A DNA stretch of 64,000 nucleotides, taken from positions 1,077,198 to 1,141,197 of the forward strand of contig NZ_LT700191.1 in NCBI RefSeq assembly GCF_900155425.1, written 5' to 3'. This document shows positions 27,630-36,386 of the stretch, piece by piece. Position 1 is the first letter of the stretch. The number at the start of each line of letters is the position of its first letter. The translations under genes and the position numbers were made by a program. A model generated the notes under the pieces. The model did not search any database and was not told where the DNA came from. It saw nothing but the letters and a program-made list of their open reading frames with translations. The stretch is from Parabacteroides massiliensis (GTDB taxonomy: Bacteria; Bacteroidota; Bacteroidia; Bacteroidales; Tannerellaceae).

Positions 27630-28535
27630 GTGTTTACAAAGCTATACAAAAGAATAAGGCTCCTCAAGAACATGGGCAAGGAGCCTTATTCTTCTTTATA
27701 CAAGATACTCGGTTTTTATCCCGATAACATCCACCTTTATGAACAAGCCTTCCTCCACAAATCCTCTTCCGTAGAAAGCGGTGACGGCAGATGGCTGAAC
27801 AACGAACGGTTGGAGTTCTTGGGCGATGCCATATTGGATGCTGTCGTAGCCGATATAGTTTACAAACACTTTCAGAACAAACGGGAAGGATTCCTGACCA
27901 ACACCCGTTCCAAAATCGTACAGCGCGAGACGATGAACCGCGTTGCCGTTGAACTGGGGCTCGACAAGATGGTCGTGTACTCCGCCAAATTAAGCTCCCA
28001 CAACAACCACATGTACGGGAATGCCCTTGAAGCGCTGATCGGTGCGGTCTATCTGGACCAAGGTTACAAAGTTTGCTACAATTTCATCCAGAATGTGCTC
28101 ATCAAGAAATATGTCAACCTGGATACAATTGCCCGTAAAGAGGTCAATTTCAAGTCGAGCCTGATCGAATGGAGCCAGAAGAACAAACTCGAAATATCGT
28201 TCGACCTGATCGAATCGTTTACCGATAACGACGGAAACCCGGTGTTTCAGACAGGCGTGACGCTTTCCGACATGCAGATAGGCGTCGGTATCGGCTATTC
28301 GAAAAAAGAATCCCAGCAGAGCGCAGCCAAGATGGCGATCAAGAAACTACGGACCGATAAAATATTCCAACAATTCATCTCGGAACTCAAGAAGAAGAAA
28401 ACCGGCGAGAACACGGCCGAAAACGAATTCGAAAATCTACCTGAAGAAGCCGTAGAAAATAACGGACAGGAAATGGCAGATACGGAGAAAATAAAAGCGG
28501 AAACGAGCATAGAAACCGTTCCCGCTGAAAATTGA
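27630..28535 (+). CDS. rnc: Ribonuclease III
   Basis: 301 residues from a GTG at 27630, one base after the fabF stop. An internal ATG (27672) is possible, but the basic N-terminal stretch is usual in Bacteroidales. The nuclease signature is NERLEFLGDAILDAVVADIVY, and a second acidic site is EALIGAVYLDQG. The dsRNA-binding domain covers about residues 170-245. A Glu-rich low-complexity tail of about 50 residues follows and is longer than in E. coli RNase III. It processes rRNA and structured RNAs. Confidence 0.93.
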   Translation: MFTKLYKRIRLLKNMGKEPYSSLYKILGFYPDNIHLYEQAFLHKSSSVESGDGRWLNNERLEFLGDAILDAVVADIVYKHFQNKREGFLTNTRSKIVQRETMNRVAVELGLDKMVVYSAKLSSHNNHMYGNALEALIGAVYLDQGYKVCYNFIQNVLIKKYVNLDTIARKEVNFKSSLIEWSQKNKLEISFDLIESFTDNDGNPVFQTGVTLSDMQIGVGIGYSKKESQQSAAKMAIKKLRTDKIFQQFISELKKKKTGENTAENEFENLPEEAVENNGQEMADTEKIKAETSIETVPAEN

Positions 28536-28545
28536 TTTTCAATTA

Positions 28546-29559
28546 TTAATTTCCAAACGATATCCCCATCCGTTTCCCCTGAACAATCAGATCATGTTCG
28601 GGAGTTACCAATCTCAACTTACCGGCCACTTCCGAAAGAGGGATCGACTCGACTTCATTTCCTTTCATACAGACCATACGTCCGAATTGCCTGTCTGCAA
28701 TCAGCTCCGTAGCATGTCCGCCCAGGCGGGTTGCCAAATTGCGGTCGAAAGGAGAAGGATTGCCTCCGCGCTGGATATATCCCAGGACCGTATCGCGGCT
28801 TTCGATTCCGGTCGCTTTCTCTATGGCACGCGTCACGTAGACGGAAGGGCGTTCCTTATCGGGAGTTTCGATTCCCTCGGCCACAACCACGATGGAATAA
28901 GGCTTACCACGGTGGGCACGATCCAGGATCACTTCGTTTATCTTGTCCATGTCAAAGCCCAGTTCAGGCAACAGGATCACATCGGCACCCCCGGCCATTC
29001 CGGCATACAGCGCGATCCAGCCGGCATGATGTCCCATCACCTCCACCACCATTACCCGTTTGTGTGAACTGGCAGTCGAATGCAGACGGTCGATCGCTTC
29101 GGTCGCTATATTGACAGCCGTATCGAAACCAAACGTTATATCCGTTCCCCATATGTCGTTATCGATAGTCTTCGGCACGCCGATCACGTTCAGGCCCATT
29201 GCTGAGAGCATGCCGGCCGTTTTCTGCGTCCCGTTGCCACCGATGCAGACGAGGCAATCCAGGCCGAGTTCCTCATAATTCTGCCTGATGAGCTGCGGCT
29301 TCTCGCTTTCGCCCGAAGCCAGGAGCTTGCGGAAAGGCTTCTCGCGGGAAGTTCCCAGGATCGTACCGCCCAAGTTCAGGATACCGGAAAGACTGCGTTC
29401 GTCGAAAGTCTGGACATCTTTATTCAGCAGGCCGACAAAGCCGCTATGTATGCCGATGACTTCCATGCCATAGTGCATAATGGCCGTTTTACCGACACCG
29501 CGTATCGTGGCGTTTATTCCCGGACAGTCGCCACCGGAGGAGAGGATACCTATTTTCAT
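28546..29559 (-). CDS. pfkA: 6-phosphofructokinase
   Basis: A 337-residue PFK that phosphorylates fructose 6-phosphate in glycolysis. Motifs are ILSSGGDCPGINA at the N-terminus, PKTIDNDIWGTDITFGFDTA around the catalytic Asp, EVMGHHAGWIAL and GYIQRGGNPSPFDR. The phosphate-donor motif reads GGNGTQ where E. coli has GGDGS. The second glycine is kept, which favours ATP over pyrophosphate as donor, while Asp-to-Asn is less common. The sequence looks like the group III / mixed-substrate branch. It is convergent with rnc and divergent from the GH3-family gene. Confidence 0.92.
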   Translation of the reverse strand: MKIGILSSGGDCPGINATIRGVGKTAIMHYGMEVIGIHSGFVGLLNKDVQTFDERSLSGILNLGGTILGTSREKPFRKLLASGESEKPQLIRQNYEELGLDCLVCIGGNGTQKTAGMLSAMGLNVIGVPKTIDNDIWGTDITFGFDTAVNIATEAIDRLHSTASSHKRVMVVEVMGHHAGWIALYAGMAGGADVILLPELGFDMDKINEVILDRAHRGKPYSIVVVAEGIETPDKERPSVYVTRAIEKATGIESRDTVLGYIQRGGNPSPFDRNLATRLGGHATELIADRQFGRMVCMKGNEVESIPLSEVAGKLRLVTPEHDLIVQGKRMGISFGN

Positions 29560-29587
29560 CGCTTTTGGGGATTAAGTACTACTTGCA

Positions 29588-29615
29588 CAAAGATAAGGAA
29601 ATTATCGTATCTTTG
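29588..29615. promoter_or_regulatory. Overlapping divergent promoters of pfkA and the GH3 gene
   Basis: Exact TATCTTTG boxes occur on both strands: minus at 29588-29595 and plus at 29608-29615. They form a perfect 8-bp inverted repeat with a 12-bp spacer. Each -7 box overlaps the -33 region of the opposite promoter, so the two should compete for polymerase. Confidence 0.6.
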
Positions 29616-29638
29616 CACGTAATTCTAACAACAGGAGC

Positions 29639-31153
29639 ATGGATATTCTGACAAATACAATATCACTACTCTTCCGCCCCCGGCAAAAAGAGATCGCAAG
29701 GTTTGCGCAAGATGCAGATGCCATCCAACGCAAACAGCTGAAGTCTCTTTTGTCCGCTGCCAAAGACACCGAGTGGGGCCTGAAATACGACTACAAAAGT
29801 ATTCAGGGATATGCAGATTTTTGTGAACGGATTCCCTTGCAGACTTATGACGATATAAAGCCATACGTCATCCGCATGATAAACGGAGAAAAGAATATCC
29901 TCTGGCCTTCGGTCGTGCGGTGGTACGCAAAAAGCAGCGGCACCACGAACGACAAAAGCAAATTCCTTCCCGTCACGCCCGAAATCCTGAAAGGATGCCA
30001 TTACAAAGGCGGTTTCGACACTGTCTCCATCTATCTCCGGAATAATCCCGACAGCCATTTCTTTGCCAGCAAAGGGCTAATCTTAGGCGGAAGCCACAGT
30101 CCTTCCCCTTTGAACCGGAATGCGCATTGCGGAGACCTTTCCGCCGTCCTGTTGCAAAACCTGAACCCGCTCGTCAACCTGATCCGCGTTCCCGACAAAA
30201 AGATCATCCTGATGGACGAATGGGAAAGTAAGATCAAGGCGATCGTCGAAAGCACCTGGAAAGCCGACGTGAACAGCCTGTCCGGTGTCCCTTCGTGGAT
30301 GTTGGTACTGATCAAGGCAGTCTTGCGGAAGGCGGGATGCGAATACCTGACGGACGTTTGGCCCAATATGGAGGTATTCTTCCACGGCGGGATCAGTTTC
30401 GAACCGTATCGGGACCAGTACAAAGCGTTGATTCCTTCAGACCGGATGCATTACATGGAAACCTACAACGCATCGGAAGGCTTTTTCGGCCTTCAAGACG
30501 ATCCGGCGGAGCACAGCCTGTTGATGATGATCGACTACGGCGTCTTCTATGAATTTATCCCGCTCAACGAGGTGGACAGCGAACACCCGACCGTCCTTCC
30601 GTTAGAAGCCGTAGAGGTAGGGAAAAACTATGCGATGGTGATCACGACTTCCGGCGGATTATGGCGTTACCAGATCGGCGACACGGTCCGTTTCACCTCC
30701 CTCTATCCGCACAAGTTCGTGATATCGGGACGTACCAAGAACTTCATCAATGCTTTCGGGGAAGAATTGATGGTAGACAATGCCGACAAAGCGATCAGCA
30801 GCGTCTGCCGCTTGACCGGAGCCAAAGTGAAGGAATACACGGCTGCTCCCCTCTTTATGCTGGACAAGGCGAAAGGCCGCCATCAATGGTTGATCGAATT
30901 CGAGAAAATGCCACCTTCGCTGGAAGAATTCGCCTCTTTGCTGGACAAGACATTGCAGCAGCTTAACTCCGACTACGAGGCCAAGCGCTATAAAGAGATT
31001 TCCCTTCAACCTCTGGAAATCCGGGTTGCCCGCGAAGGAACCTTCTACGAATGGCTCCGCCGGAAAGGGAAATTAGGCGGTCAGCATAAAATACCCCGCC
31101 TCAGCAACGACCGGACGTTTATCGAGGAGTTGGGGAGGATTTGTGATTTATGA
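29639..31153 (+). CDS. GH3-family acyl-adenylating protein
   Basis: A 504-residue protein of the family named after the plant auxin-responsive GH3 enzymes, which activate an acid as an acyl-adenylate and conjugate it to an amine. The AMP-binding loop is WYAKSSGTTNDKSKFLPVT, and later signatures are METYNASEGFFGLQDD and TTSGGLWRYQIGDTVRF. Such genes are common in Bacteroidetes, where the substrate is unknown. Plant-hormone metabolism should not be assumed. Confidence 0.88.
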   Translation: MDILTNTISLLFRPRQKEIARFAQDADAIQRKQLKSLLSAAKDTEWGLKYDYKSIQGYADFCERIPLQTYDDIKPYVIRMINGEKNILWPSVVRWYAKSSGTTNDKSKFLPVTPEILKGCHYKGGFDTVSIYLRNNPDSHFFASKGLILGGSHSPSPLNRNAHCGDLSAVLLQNLNPLVNLIRVPDKKIILMDEWESKIKAIVESTWKADVNSLSGVPSWMLVLIKAVLRKAGCEYLTDVWPNMEVFFHGGISFEPYRDQYKALIPSDRMHYMETYNASEGFFGLQDDPAEHSLLMMIDYGVFYEFIPLNEVDSEHPTVLPLEAVEVGKNYAMVITTSGGLWRYQIGDTVRFTSLYPHKFVISGRTKNFINAFGEELMVDNADKAISSVCRLTGAKVKEYTAAPLFMLDKAKGRHQWLIEFEKMPPSLEEFASLLDKTLQQLNSDYEAKRYKEISLQPLEIRVAREGTFYEWLRRKGKLGGQHKIPRLSNDRTFIEELGRICDL

Positions 31154-31188
31154 TTTATGATTTATTTGTCGATAATAATTCATAAATC
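31144..31188. repeat. Tandem TGATTTA and inverted repeat between convergent genes
   Basis: Three tandem copies of TGATTTA (31144-31164) span the GH3 stop codon. GATTTATGA pairs with TCATAAATC at 31180-31188. The position between convergent genes suggests a weak bidirectional terminator. Confidence 0.4.
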
Positions 31189-31189
31189 C

Positions 31190-32056
31190 TCAAAATTTCC
31201 ATGACAAATAAAGGCCGCCCCCTTCAGGGCTAAGCGTCGGGGCGACGACCAGACGATCGCTTCTTTTCATATTGATTTTACGGGTGATCGCATTACGGAT
31301 AGGGAAATAAGTCAGGTAGGCAAGCTCGACGGAGAGGATGCCGAAGCCGGCTCCTGCCACTACATCCGCCACCCAATGCCGGTTATTATACAGACGAGAA
31401 CAGGCAACGAAGGTCGCCAACGCATAACCCGAATAAGCCAACACCGGACTGCTGTCCTTAAATTCCTTCCAGGCGATATGCGCTCCCAAGAAAGCATTTG
31501 CGGTATGCCCTGACGGGAAAGAATGAGGGCCTCCGTCAGGACGCACTTCACCCACAGCATGCTTGACCACCCGCGTCATGCCGGCATTGAAACCTTCGGC
31601 AATGACGACCAAGCAAAGCTGATCCACCCAGTTATGCTTCTCCTTCCCCATCAGGTCGCAAACAAAAACCCATCCTAACATGCCCCATTCCATATAATCA
31701 TCGATCCGTATCTTCCTCACGGAATCCTTACGGGAAAAGAGGTGAAAATCATTCATCCCGTCTATGGCAGTGCCAATCGCCCCGACTGTTATCAGGGAAG
31801 TGGGAAGGATCAGGCTTTTCGGTTTGAATTTATATTCGACGACAGACATCCGGGATGTACTGTCCCGTACTTCCGTATCGGAAACAGGAAGCTGTTGGGG
31901 CAGTTCGCGAACCGCCCCAACAGCCGTAAATATTGTAGACTGGAATAATACCAGCAGGATGCAAATAAAAGATTTCACTGAATACCTTATTGATTTTCGC
32001 CCCCAAAGAAACAAAAATCTTCTTATATCACAGCTATCGGTTTGCCATTTTCCCAC
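31190..32056 (-). CDS. PAP2-family membrane phosphatase
   Basis: Up to 288 residues from a GTG at 32056. The true start is uncertain because no ATG precedes the hydrophobic segment SFICILLVLFQSTIF. The three phosphatase motifs are present: KHAVGEVRPDG, FPSGHTANAFLG and SRLYNNRHWVADVVAG. Members hydrolyse lipid phosphates, including undecaprenyl pyrophosphate, phosphatidylglycerol phosphate and lipid A 1-phosphate. The exact substrate cannot be chosen from sequence. It is 32 bp downstream of the phosphate transporter gene on the same strand. Confidence 0.85.
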   Translation of the reverse strand: MGKWQTDSCDIRRFLFLWGRKSIRYSVKSFICILLVLFQSTIFTAVGAVRELPQQLPVSDTEVRDSTSRMSVVEYKFKPKSLILPTSLITVGAIGTAIDGMNDFHLFSRKDSVRKIRIDDYMEWGMLGWVFVCDLMGKEKHNWVDQLCLVVIAEGFNAGMTRVVKHAVGEVRPDGGPHSFPSGHTANAFLGAHIAWKEFKDSSPVLAYSGYALATFVACSRLYNNRHWVADVVAGAGFGILSVELAYLTYFPIRNAITRKINMKRSDRLVVAPTLSPEGGGLYLSWKF

Positions 32057-32088
32057 GTTTGACGCGGGGACAAGAGATTTTATAGTGA

Positions 32089-34344
32089 TTATTCTTTCTG
32101 GAACTTGCGGCTCACCTTCAGCAAGTTTGCCGTAAAGGACACCACATTCTGCGCTTCCTGCACCATATTGAGGTAGACCATGCTGACCTTCGTGCTACCG
32201 CTCTGTCCTTGGATACGTTTCAGTTCTTCCTTCTTCAGAAGCGTCAGTTTGGCCATCAGGTCGACCGATTCGTTGATCAGGTCATCCATACGATGGTAGT
32301 CATTGCTTTCGATCATAGCCGAACTGCGGTTCAGGAAAGAAACGATGCTGTCGGTCATCTTTCCGAAGTCCTCCTTCTGTATCTCACTCAACGGACTGAA
32401 ATGGTTGTCGACATGTTCCTTGCTCGGTTCCGTCAGACGGCGGATGCTGAACACGATTTCGCTGGCAAAATCATTTCCTTGGTAATAATATAACCCTTTA
32501 TCGATCGCAATGTCATGCTCCAACTGGGTCACACCCAACGTACCGACACGCTTGACCTGTTTCAGGTAACTCTTCTTTTCCTCGATCGCCCCCATCACCT
32601 TGCGAAGTTCGCGCAAGTTCTCGTCCATAAAGCCATGAACGGAGCGGAAGAAAGCGTCCGAAGCGAAGTTCAGCACGTTGCAAAGTTCGCCGCGGCTATG
32701 TTCGCGGAAGAGGGAAAGGGCTTCGCGTTTGTCTTTTGTCTCGCGCAGTTTGGAAATCGTGGTATCGACTTCTTCCTGCATGGCTTCTTTCTTCATCTTT
32801 TTCTTATACAGAATCTGGTTGCGGATCAGCATATAGATCGCCAGTCCCACCATCGCAGCCATTGCCGCAATGCCGCCGACATGGATCAACAAGGCGACCA
32901 GGAAGCAGATCGTAAAAGCAGCACCTGCCGTAATGAACCAGCCCCCGATCACGGAAAGGACACCGGTGATACGGTAAACCGCGCTTTCACGTCCCCAGGC
33001 ACGGTCGGCCAAGGAACTACCCATCGCCACCATGAAAGCGACATAAGTCGTAGACAACGGCAACTTCAACGAAGTGCCCAACGCAATCAGCAGACCGGAA
33101 AGCACGACATTCACCGAGGCACGCACAAGATCGAAACTGGCCTTATCTTCAAGTATTATCTCGTTATTATTGAAACGGCTGTCAATCCAGTCCTTCACCC
33201 GCAAAGGGACCACGCTCAAGATCGTACTGGAGACGTTATTGCACGTACGCACCAGGACACGCGCCACAGGCGATGTCCCGAAATTCTCATTTCCATCCGA
33301 CTGCCGGGCCAGGTCTACGGAGGTTTTAATCACCGCCTGCGCCTTCTTCGAAGTAGCCAAGGCGACTACCATGATCAGGCCGGAACCGACAAGGAAATAC
33401 CACGGGGTCTTGGCCGGTTCAAGCAAGGACTCCATCAGGAAAGTATCGGTCGTAGTCGTGCCACCCTGCGCCATCAGGTCCATATAAGAAGAATAGCCTG
33501 CCAACGGAACGCCGATAAAGTTCACCAAGTCGTTGCCGGCAAACGCCAAAGCCAAGGCAAACGTACCCAACAAAATCACCACCTTAAAGACGTTCACCTT
33601 CAACCAGTGAAGAATCTGCATCAATATGGTGAAGAAAACAAGCGCTCCCCACACGATCGTATCCGTATTGCTGTAGATCATCGTTTTAAGGTCTCCTGCC
33701 ATAAAGGAACTCTCCTTCAATCCTTTGATCAACATGAAGTAAAGGATGGAAGTAGCGGCCAGGCCGCCGAACAACCCGATGAAATAAGTTGCATGCTTCT
33801 TGTAATTGAAGGTAAAGATCAGACGAGAGATATATTGGACAATAGCCCCGAAGAAGAAAGCGATCGCCACCGAAAGGAAAATGGCAAGTATCACCGTAAA
33901 AGCCTTATCCGTGTTCAGCAGGTCGCCCAACTGAAGCGCACCGTTGGAATTGGCAATCTTGATCAACGAAATCGCAACCGTACCGCCCAGCAATTCGAAA
34001 ACCAACGAAACGGTTGTCGAAGTAGGCATACCCAAAGAGTTAAAGATGTCCAGCAACACCACATCGGTGAGCATGACCGCCAGTAAAATACACATGATCT
34101 CCGAAAAGAAGAAATGTTGCGGCTGGTAAATCCCGTGCCTGGCAATGTCCATCATACCGTTGGAAAGCGAGGCGCCGACAAAGATGCCGATCGTGGCAAT
34201 CACCATTATGACTTTAAAAGACGCGGCTTTCGACCCTATCGCCGAGTTCAAGAAATTTACCGCATCGTTGCTGACCCCGACTGACAGGTCGAACACCGCC
34301 AGTACAAAGAGAAAAATGATCAGAAAGAGATAAAATGTCTCCAT
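32089..34344 (-). CDS. PiT-type phosphate transporter fused to a PhoU-like domain
   Basis: A 751-residue protein. The first about 490 residues hold two halves of the PHO4 (PiT) family with multiple membrane helices. Signature loops are GVSNDAVNFLNSAIGSKAAS near the N-terminus and FAGNDLVNFIGVPLAGYSSY in the second half. Low-affinity inorganic phosphate uptake coupled to cations is the family role. From about residue 520 a soluble helical region of about 230 residues resembles PhoU, here fused rather than encoded separately. It is divergent from the ECF sigma gene and followed by the PAP2 gene. Confidence 0.9.
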   Translation of the reverse strand: METFYLFLIIFLFVLAVFDLSVGVSNDAVNFLNSAIGSKAASFKVIMVIATIGIFVGASLSNGMMDIARHGIYQPQHFFFSEIMCILLAVMLTDVVLLDIFNSLGMPTSTTVSLVFELLGGTVAISLIKIANSNGALQLGDLLNTDKAFTVILAIFLSVAIAFFFGAIVQYISRLIFTFNYKKHATYFIGLFGGLAATSILYFMLIKGLKESSFMAGDLKTMIYSNTDTIVWGALVFFTILMQILHWLKVNVFKVVILLGTFALALAFAGNDLVNFIGVPLAGYSSYMDLMAQGGTTTTDTFLMESLLEPAKTPWYFLVGSGLIMVVALATSKKAQAVIKTSVDLARQSDGNENFGTSPVARVLVRTCNNVSSTILSVVPLRVKDWIDSRFNNNEIILEDKASFDLVRASVNVVLSGLLIALGTSLKLPLSTTYVAFMVAMGSSLADRAWGRESAVYRITGVLSVIGGWFITAGAAFTICFLVALLIHVGGIAAMAAMVGLAIYMLIRNQILYKKKMKKEAMQEEVDTTISKLRETKDKREALSLFREHSRGELCNVLNFASDAFFRSVHGFMDENLRELRKVMGAIEEKKSYLKQVKRVGTLGVTQLEHDIAIDKGLYYYQGNDFASEIVFSIRRLTEPSKEHVDNHFSPLSEIQKEDFGKMTDSIVSFLNRSSAMIESNDYHRMDDLINESVDLMAKLTLLKKEELKRIQGQSGSTKVSMVYLNMVQEAQNVVSFTANLLKVSRKFQKE

Positions 34345-34565
34345 AATTGCTTGTTATGTATTTGGAAGCAAAGGTCTGAAACAAATATTACGCAAAAATG
34401 ACATCGATGTTACAAACGTGTTACAAACCCGGTTATCTATTTATAGAAACAGCCGGAGAAAAAAGAGTGTTCCCCGATTAAGGGTTTTTCTTTATATTCG
34501 CGACTTTTATTATAGAGGCATTGTTAATCTTGCACACACACTTGGGAGAGAATCGGGACAATATT

Positions 34566-35102
34566 ATGCAGTGGGTTTGCGAAATGGCTTTATCGGATTC
34601 ACAAACTGCTCTTAAGTCGCTTTACATGGCCTATTTCGGCTCGCTGATGCGATTTACGGGGATGTATGTCTCAACGCCGGCTGAAGCCGAAGAGATCGTT
34701 TCCGACACTTTCTTGGCTATCTGGAACAACCGCAAGCAACTTCCCGGCATCTCCAATTTCGATTCCTACATATACACGATAGCCCGCCACAAAGCGATCA
34801 GCTATTACCGCAAACAGCACATGGAGCAGGTCTCGCTGGACGAAATCTCCATCGACCTTTTCACCTCGGCCGAAACGACTCCCGAAGAAGAACTTATCAG
34901 CCGGGAAGGTATCCGCCGCCTGAACCAGGCTGTCGACTCGCTTCCCACCAAATGTAAAATGGCTTTCAAACTCGTCCGCGAAGACAAACTCAAATATAAA
35001 GAAGTGGCCGCCATCCTCGACATCTCCGTCAAGACTCTGGAAGCCCATCTGGCGAATGCCGTCCGCAAACTGCGAGAGACACTTGCCGACGATCACACCT
35101 GA
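34566..35102 (+). CDS. ECF sigma factor
   Basis: 178 residues from the ATG at 34566. A TTG upstream at 34521 and an ATG at 34584 are alternatives. Sigma region 2 is about residues 15-85 (LYMAYFGSLMRFTGMYV, IVSDTFLAIWNNR). Region 4 at the C-terminus carries the HTH KEVAAILDISVKTLEAHLANAVRKL. It is the first gene of a sigma/FecR/SusC set and probably responds to ligand binding at the SusC receptor through the FecR anti-sigma. Confidence 0.92.
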   Translation: MQWVCEMALSDSQTALKSLYMAYFGSLMRFTGMYVSTPAEAEEIVSDTFLAIWNNRKQLPGISNFDSYIYTIARHKAISYYRKQHMEQVSLDEISIDLFTSAETTPEEELISREGIRRLNQAVDSLPTKCKMAFKLVREDKLKYKEVAAILDISVKTLEAHLANAVRKLRETLADDHT

Positions 35103-35115
35103 GAAGAGCGACACT

Positions 35116-35152
35116 CCGGCATGAAACAAAAATTTCATGCCGGGGATATTTT
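35116..35152 (+). terminator. Rho-independent terminator after the sigma gene
   Basis: A perfect 11-bp stem, CCGGCATGAAA (35116-35126) and TTTCATGCCGG (35133-35143), has a 6-nt loop and is followed by GGATATTTTTG. It sits 14 bp after the sigma stop and may limit read-through into the anti-sigma gene. Confidence 0.75.
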
Positions 35153-35213
35153 TGTTTCCACCTATTGAAAATTTTGTTTCCACCTATTGAAAACTTATTT
35201 TCCACCGTGGGAA
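35151..35213. repeat. 22-bp tandem repeat plus hairpin before fecR
   Basis: The 21-base unit that begins TTTGTTTCCACC and ends TATTGAAAA occurs at 35151-35171 and identically at 35173-35193, a 22-bp period. A diverged third unit forms a hairpin around CCACCGTGG (about 35199-35213). The array sits between the sigma terminator and the anti-sigma gene, where a sigma or activator site would be expected. Confidence 0.7.
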
Positions 35214-35289
35214 AATTTTTTATCTTTTTCCCTTTCCCTACTAAGGGTATTCTTGCTTCCCTGCGACTATACATATAAAAACACATAGA

Positions 35290-36282
35290 ATGGAAAACAG
35301 AATAAACCATATAATCGCGCGTGTCCTGAGCGGAGAAAGTTCTTCGGACGATATCCTTTCGTTAAGCGAATGGCTGAACGAGAACGAAAAGAACCGGGAT
35401 GAATTCCGGCGGCTCAAGAATTACTGGGATGCGGATGTCGCTTTCAAGCATTCCGTCGCCCCTGCTTTCTCGGCCGACAAACTGCAACAAAAGATCAATG
35501 TACAAAGAAGGCAGACTGCCCGGCGGCAATTATGGAGAAGCGCCATTCCACTAATTGCCGCAGCCTGTTTGCTTTTCATTTTCTCAATGGGCTTTTTCCA
35601 TTACAATACAAATGACCGTACATCCGAATACTACACCTTGCTGACAGGCGAACATACCTCCGACTTCACAATGGAAGACGGGACCGTCATCATCTTGAAC
35701 AAGAACAGCCGCCTCAGCTATTCCGATAAATACGGAAAAGACAGCCGTAACGTCAAGTTGGAAGGTGAAGCCTATTCCGAAGTGGCAAAAGATCCGGACA
35801 AACCCTTCCAAGTCGAAATGGACGGTGCTTCCATTACCGTCTTGGGCACACACTTCAACGTAAAAGCAGAAGCTGAATCAGACGATATCACCGCGACACT
35901 CGTAGAAGGTTCCATCCGTTTCGAAGGCGCAAAACAGAATATCGTGATGACCCCAAACCAACAGCTTACTTTCAGCCGATCGACAAACAAGGTCAACCTC
36001 AAAGAAACAGACACCGACACTTTCACAGCATGGAAAGACGGCCTGCTGAAATATAAGTCGATTCCGTTTATCCAATTAGTCGAGAACCTGAAAGACATCT
36101 ACCAAGTAGAAATCAGCATCGACGATGATAGACTGGCAGATCCATCCGTCACCGTCTCCGGGACATTTGCCAGTGAACAAAGCCTCGAACAAATCCTGAA
36201 AGTAATTTCAAACAGCCTGCCTGTACGATGGACGAATCATGATGGAATTTATCATATCCAATATATAACATTAAAAAGATAA
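35290..36282 (+). CDS. FecR-family anti-sigma factor
   Basis: A 330-residue inner-membrane protein. The N-terminal cytoplasmic part (about 1-75) should bind the ECF sigma. One membrane helix follows (SAIPLIAAACLLFIFSMGFF). The periplasmic FecR domain (about 120-215) includes TLLTGEHTSDFTMEDGTVI and VLGTHFNVKAE. The C-terminal DUF4974 domain is an STN-like signal receiver. It should relay ligand status from the SusC receptor to the sigma factor. Confidence 0.93.
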   Translation: MENRINHIIARVLSGESSSDDILSLSEWLNENEKNRDEFRRLKNYWDADVAFKHSVAPAFSADKLQQKINVQRRQTARRQLWRSAIPLIAAACLLFIFSMGFFHYNTNDRTSEYYTLLTGEHTSDFTMEDGTVIILNKNSRLSYSDKYGKDSRNVKLEGEAYSEVAKDPDKPFQVEMDGASITVLGTHFNVKAEAESDDITATLVEGSIRFEGAKQNIVMTPNQQLTFSRSTNKVNLKETDTDTFTAWKDGLLKYKSIPFIQLVENLKDIYQVEISIDDDRLADPSVTVSGTFASEQSLEQILKVISNSLPVRWTNHDGIYHIQYITLKR

Positions 36283-36386
36283 TGCCTATGAGTATACATT
36301 AATTTATAGAACAATACTGATGCCCACACAAGCGGGTCATACCATGAAACAACCAAATTATTAATTTCTTAAATCAATACACAAGC

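Noticed and set aside
32515-34086. A 523-codon plus-strand frame opposite the phosphate transporter
   Set aside because: Composition is Gln/His/Arg-rich with no membrane or domain pattern. The minus-strand transporter is unambiguous.
35151-35213. Possible CRISPR-like array
   Set aside because: The repeat units are adjacent with a 22-bp period and leave no spacers. There are no cas genes.
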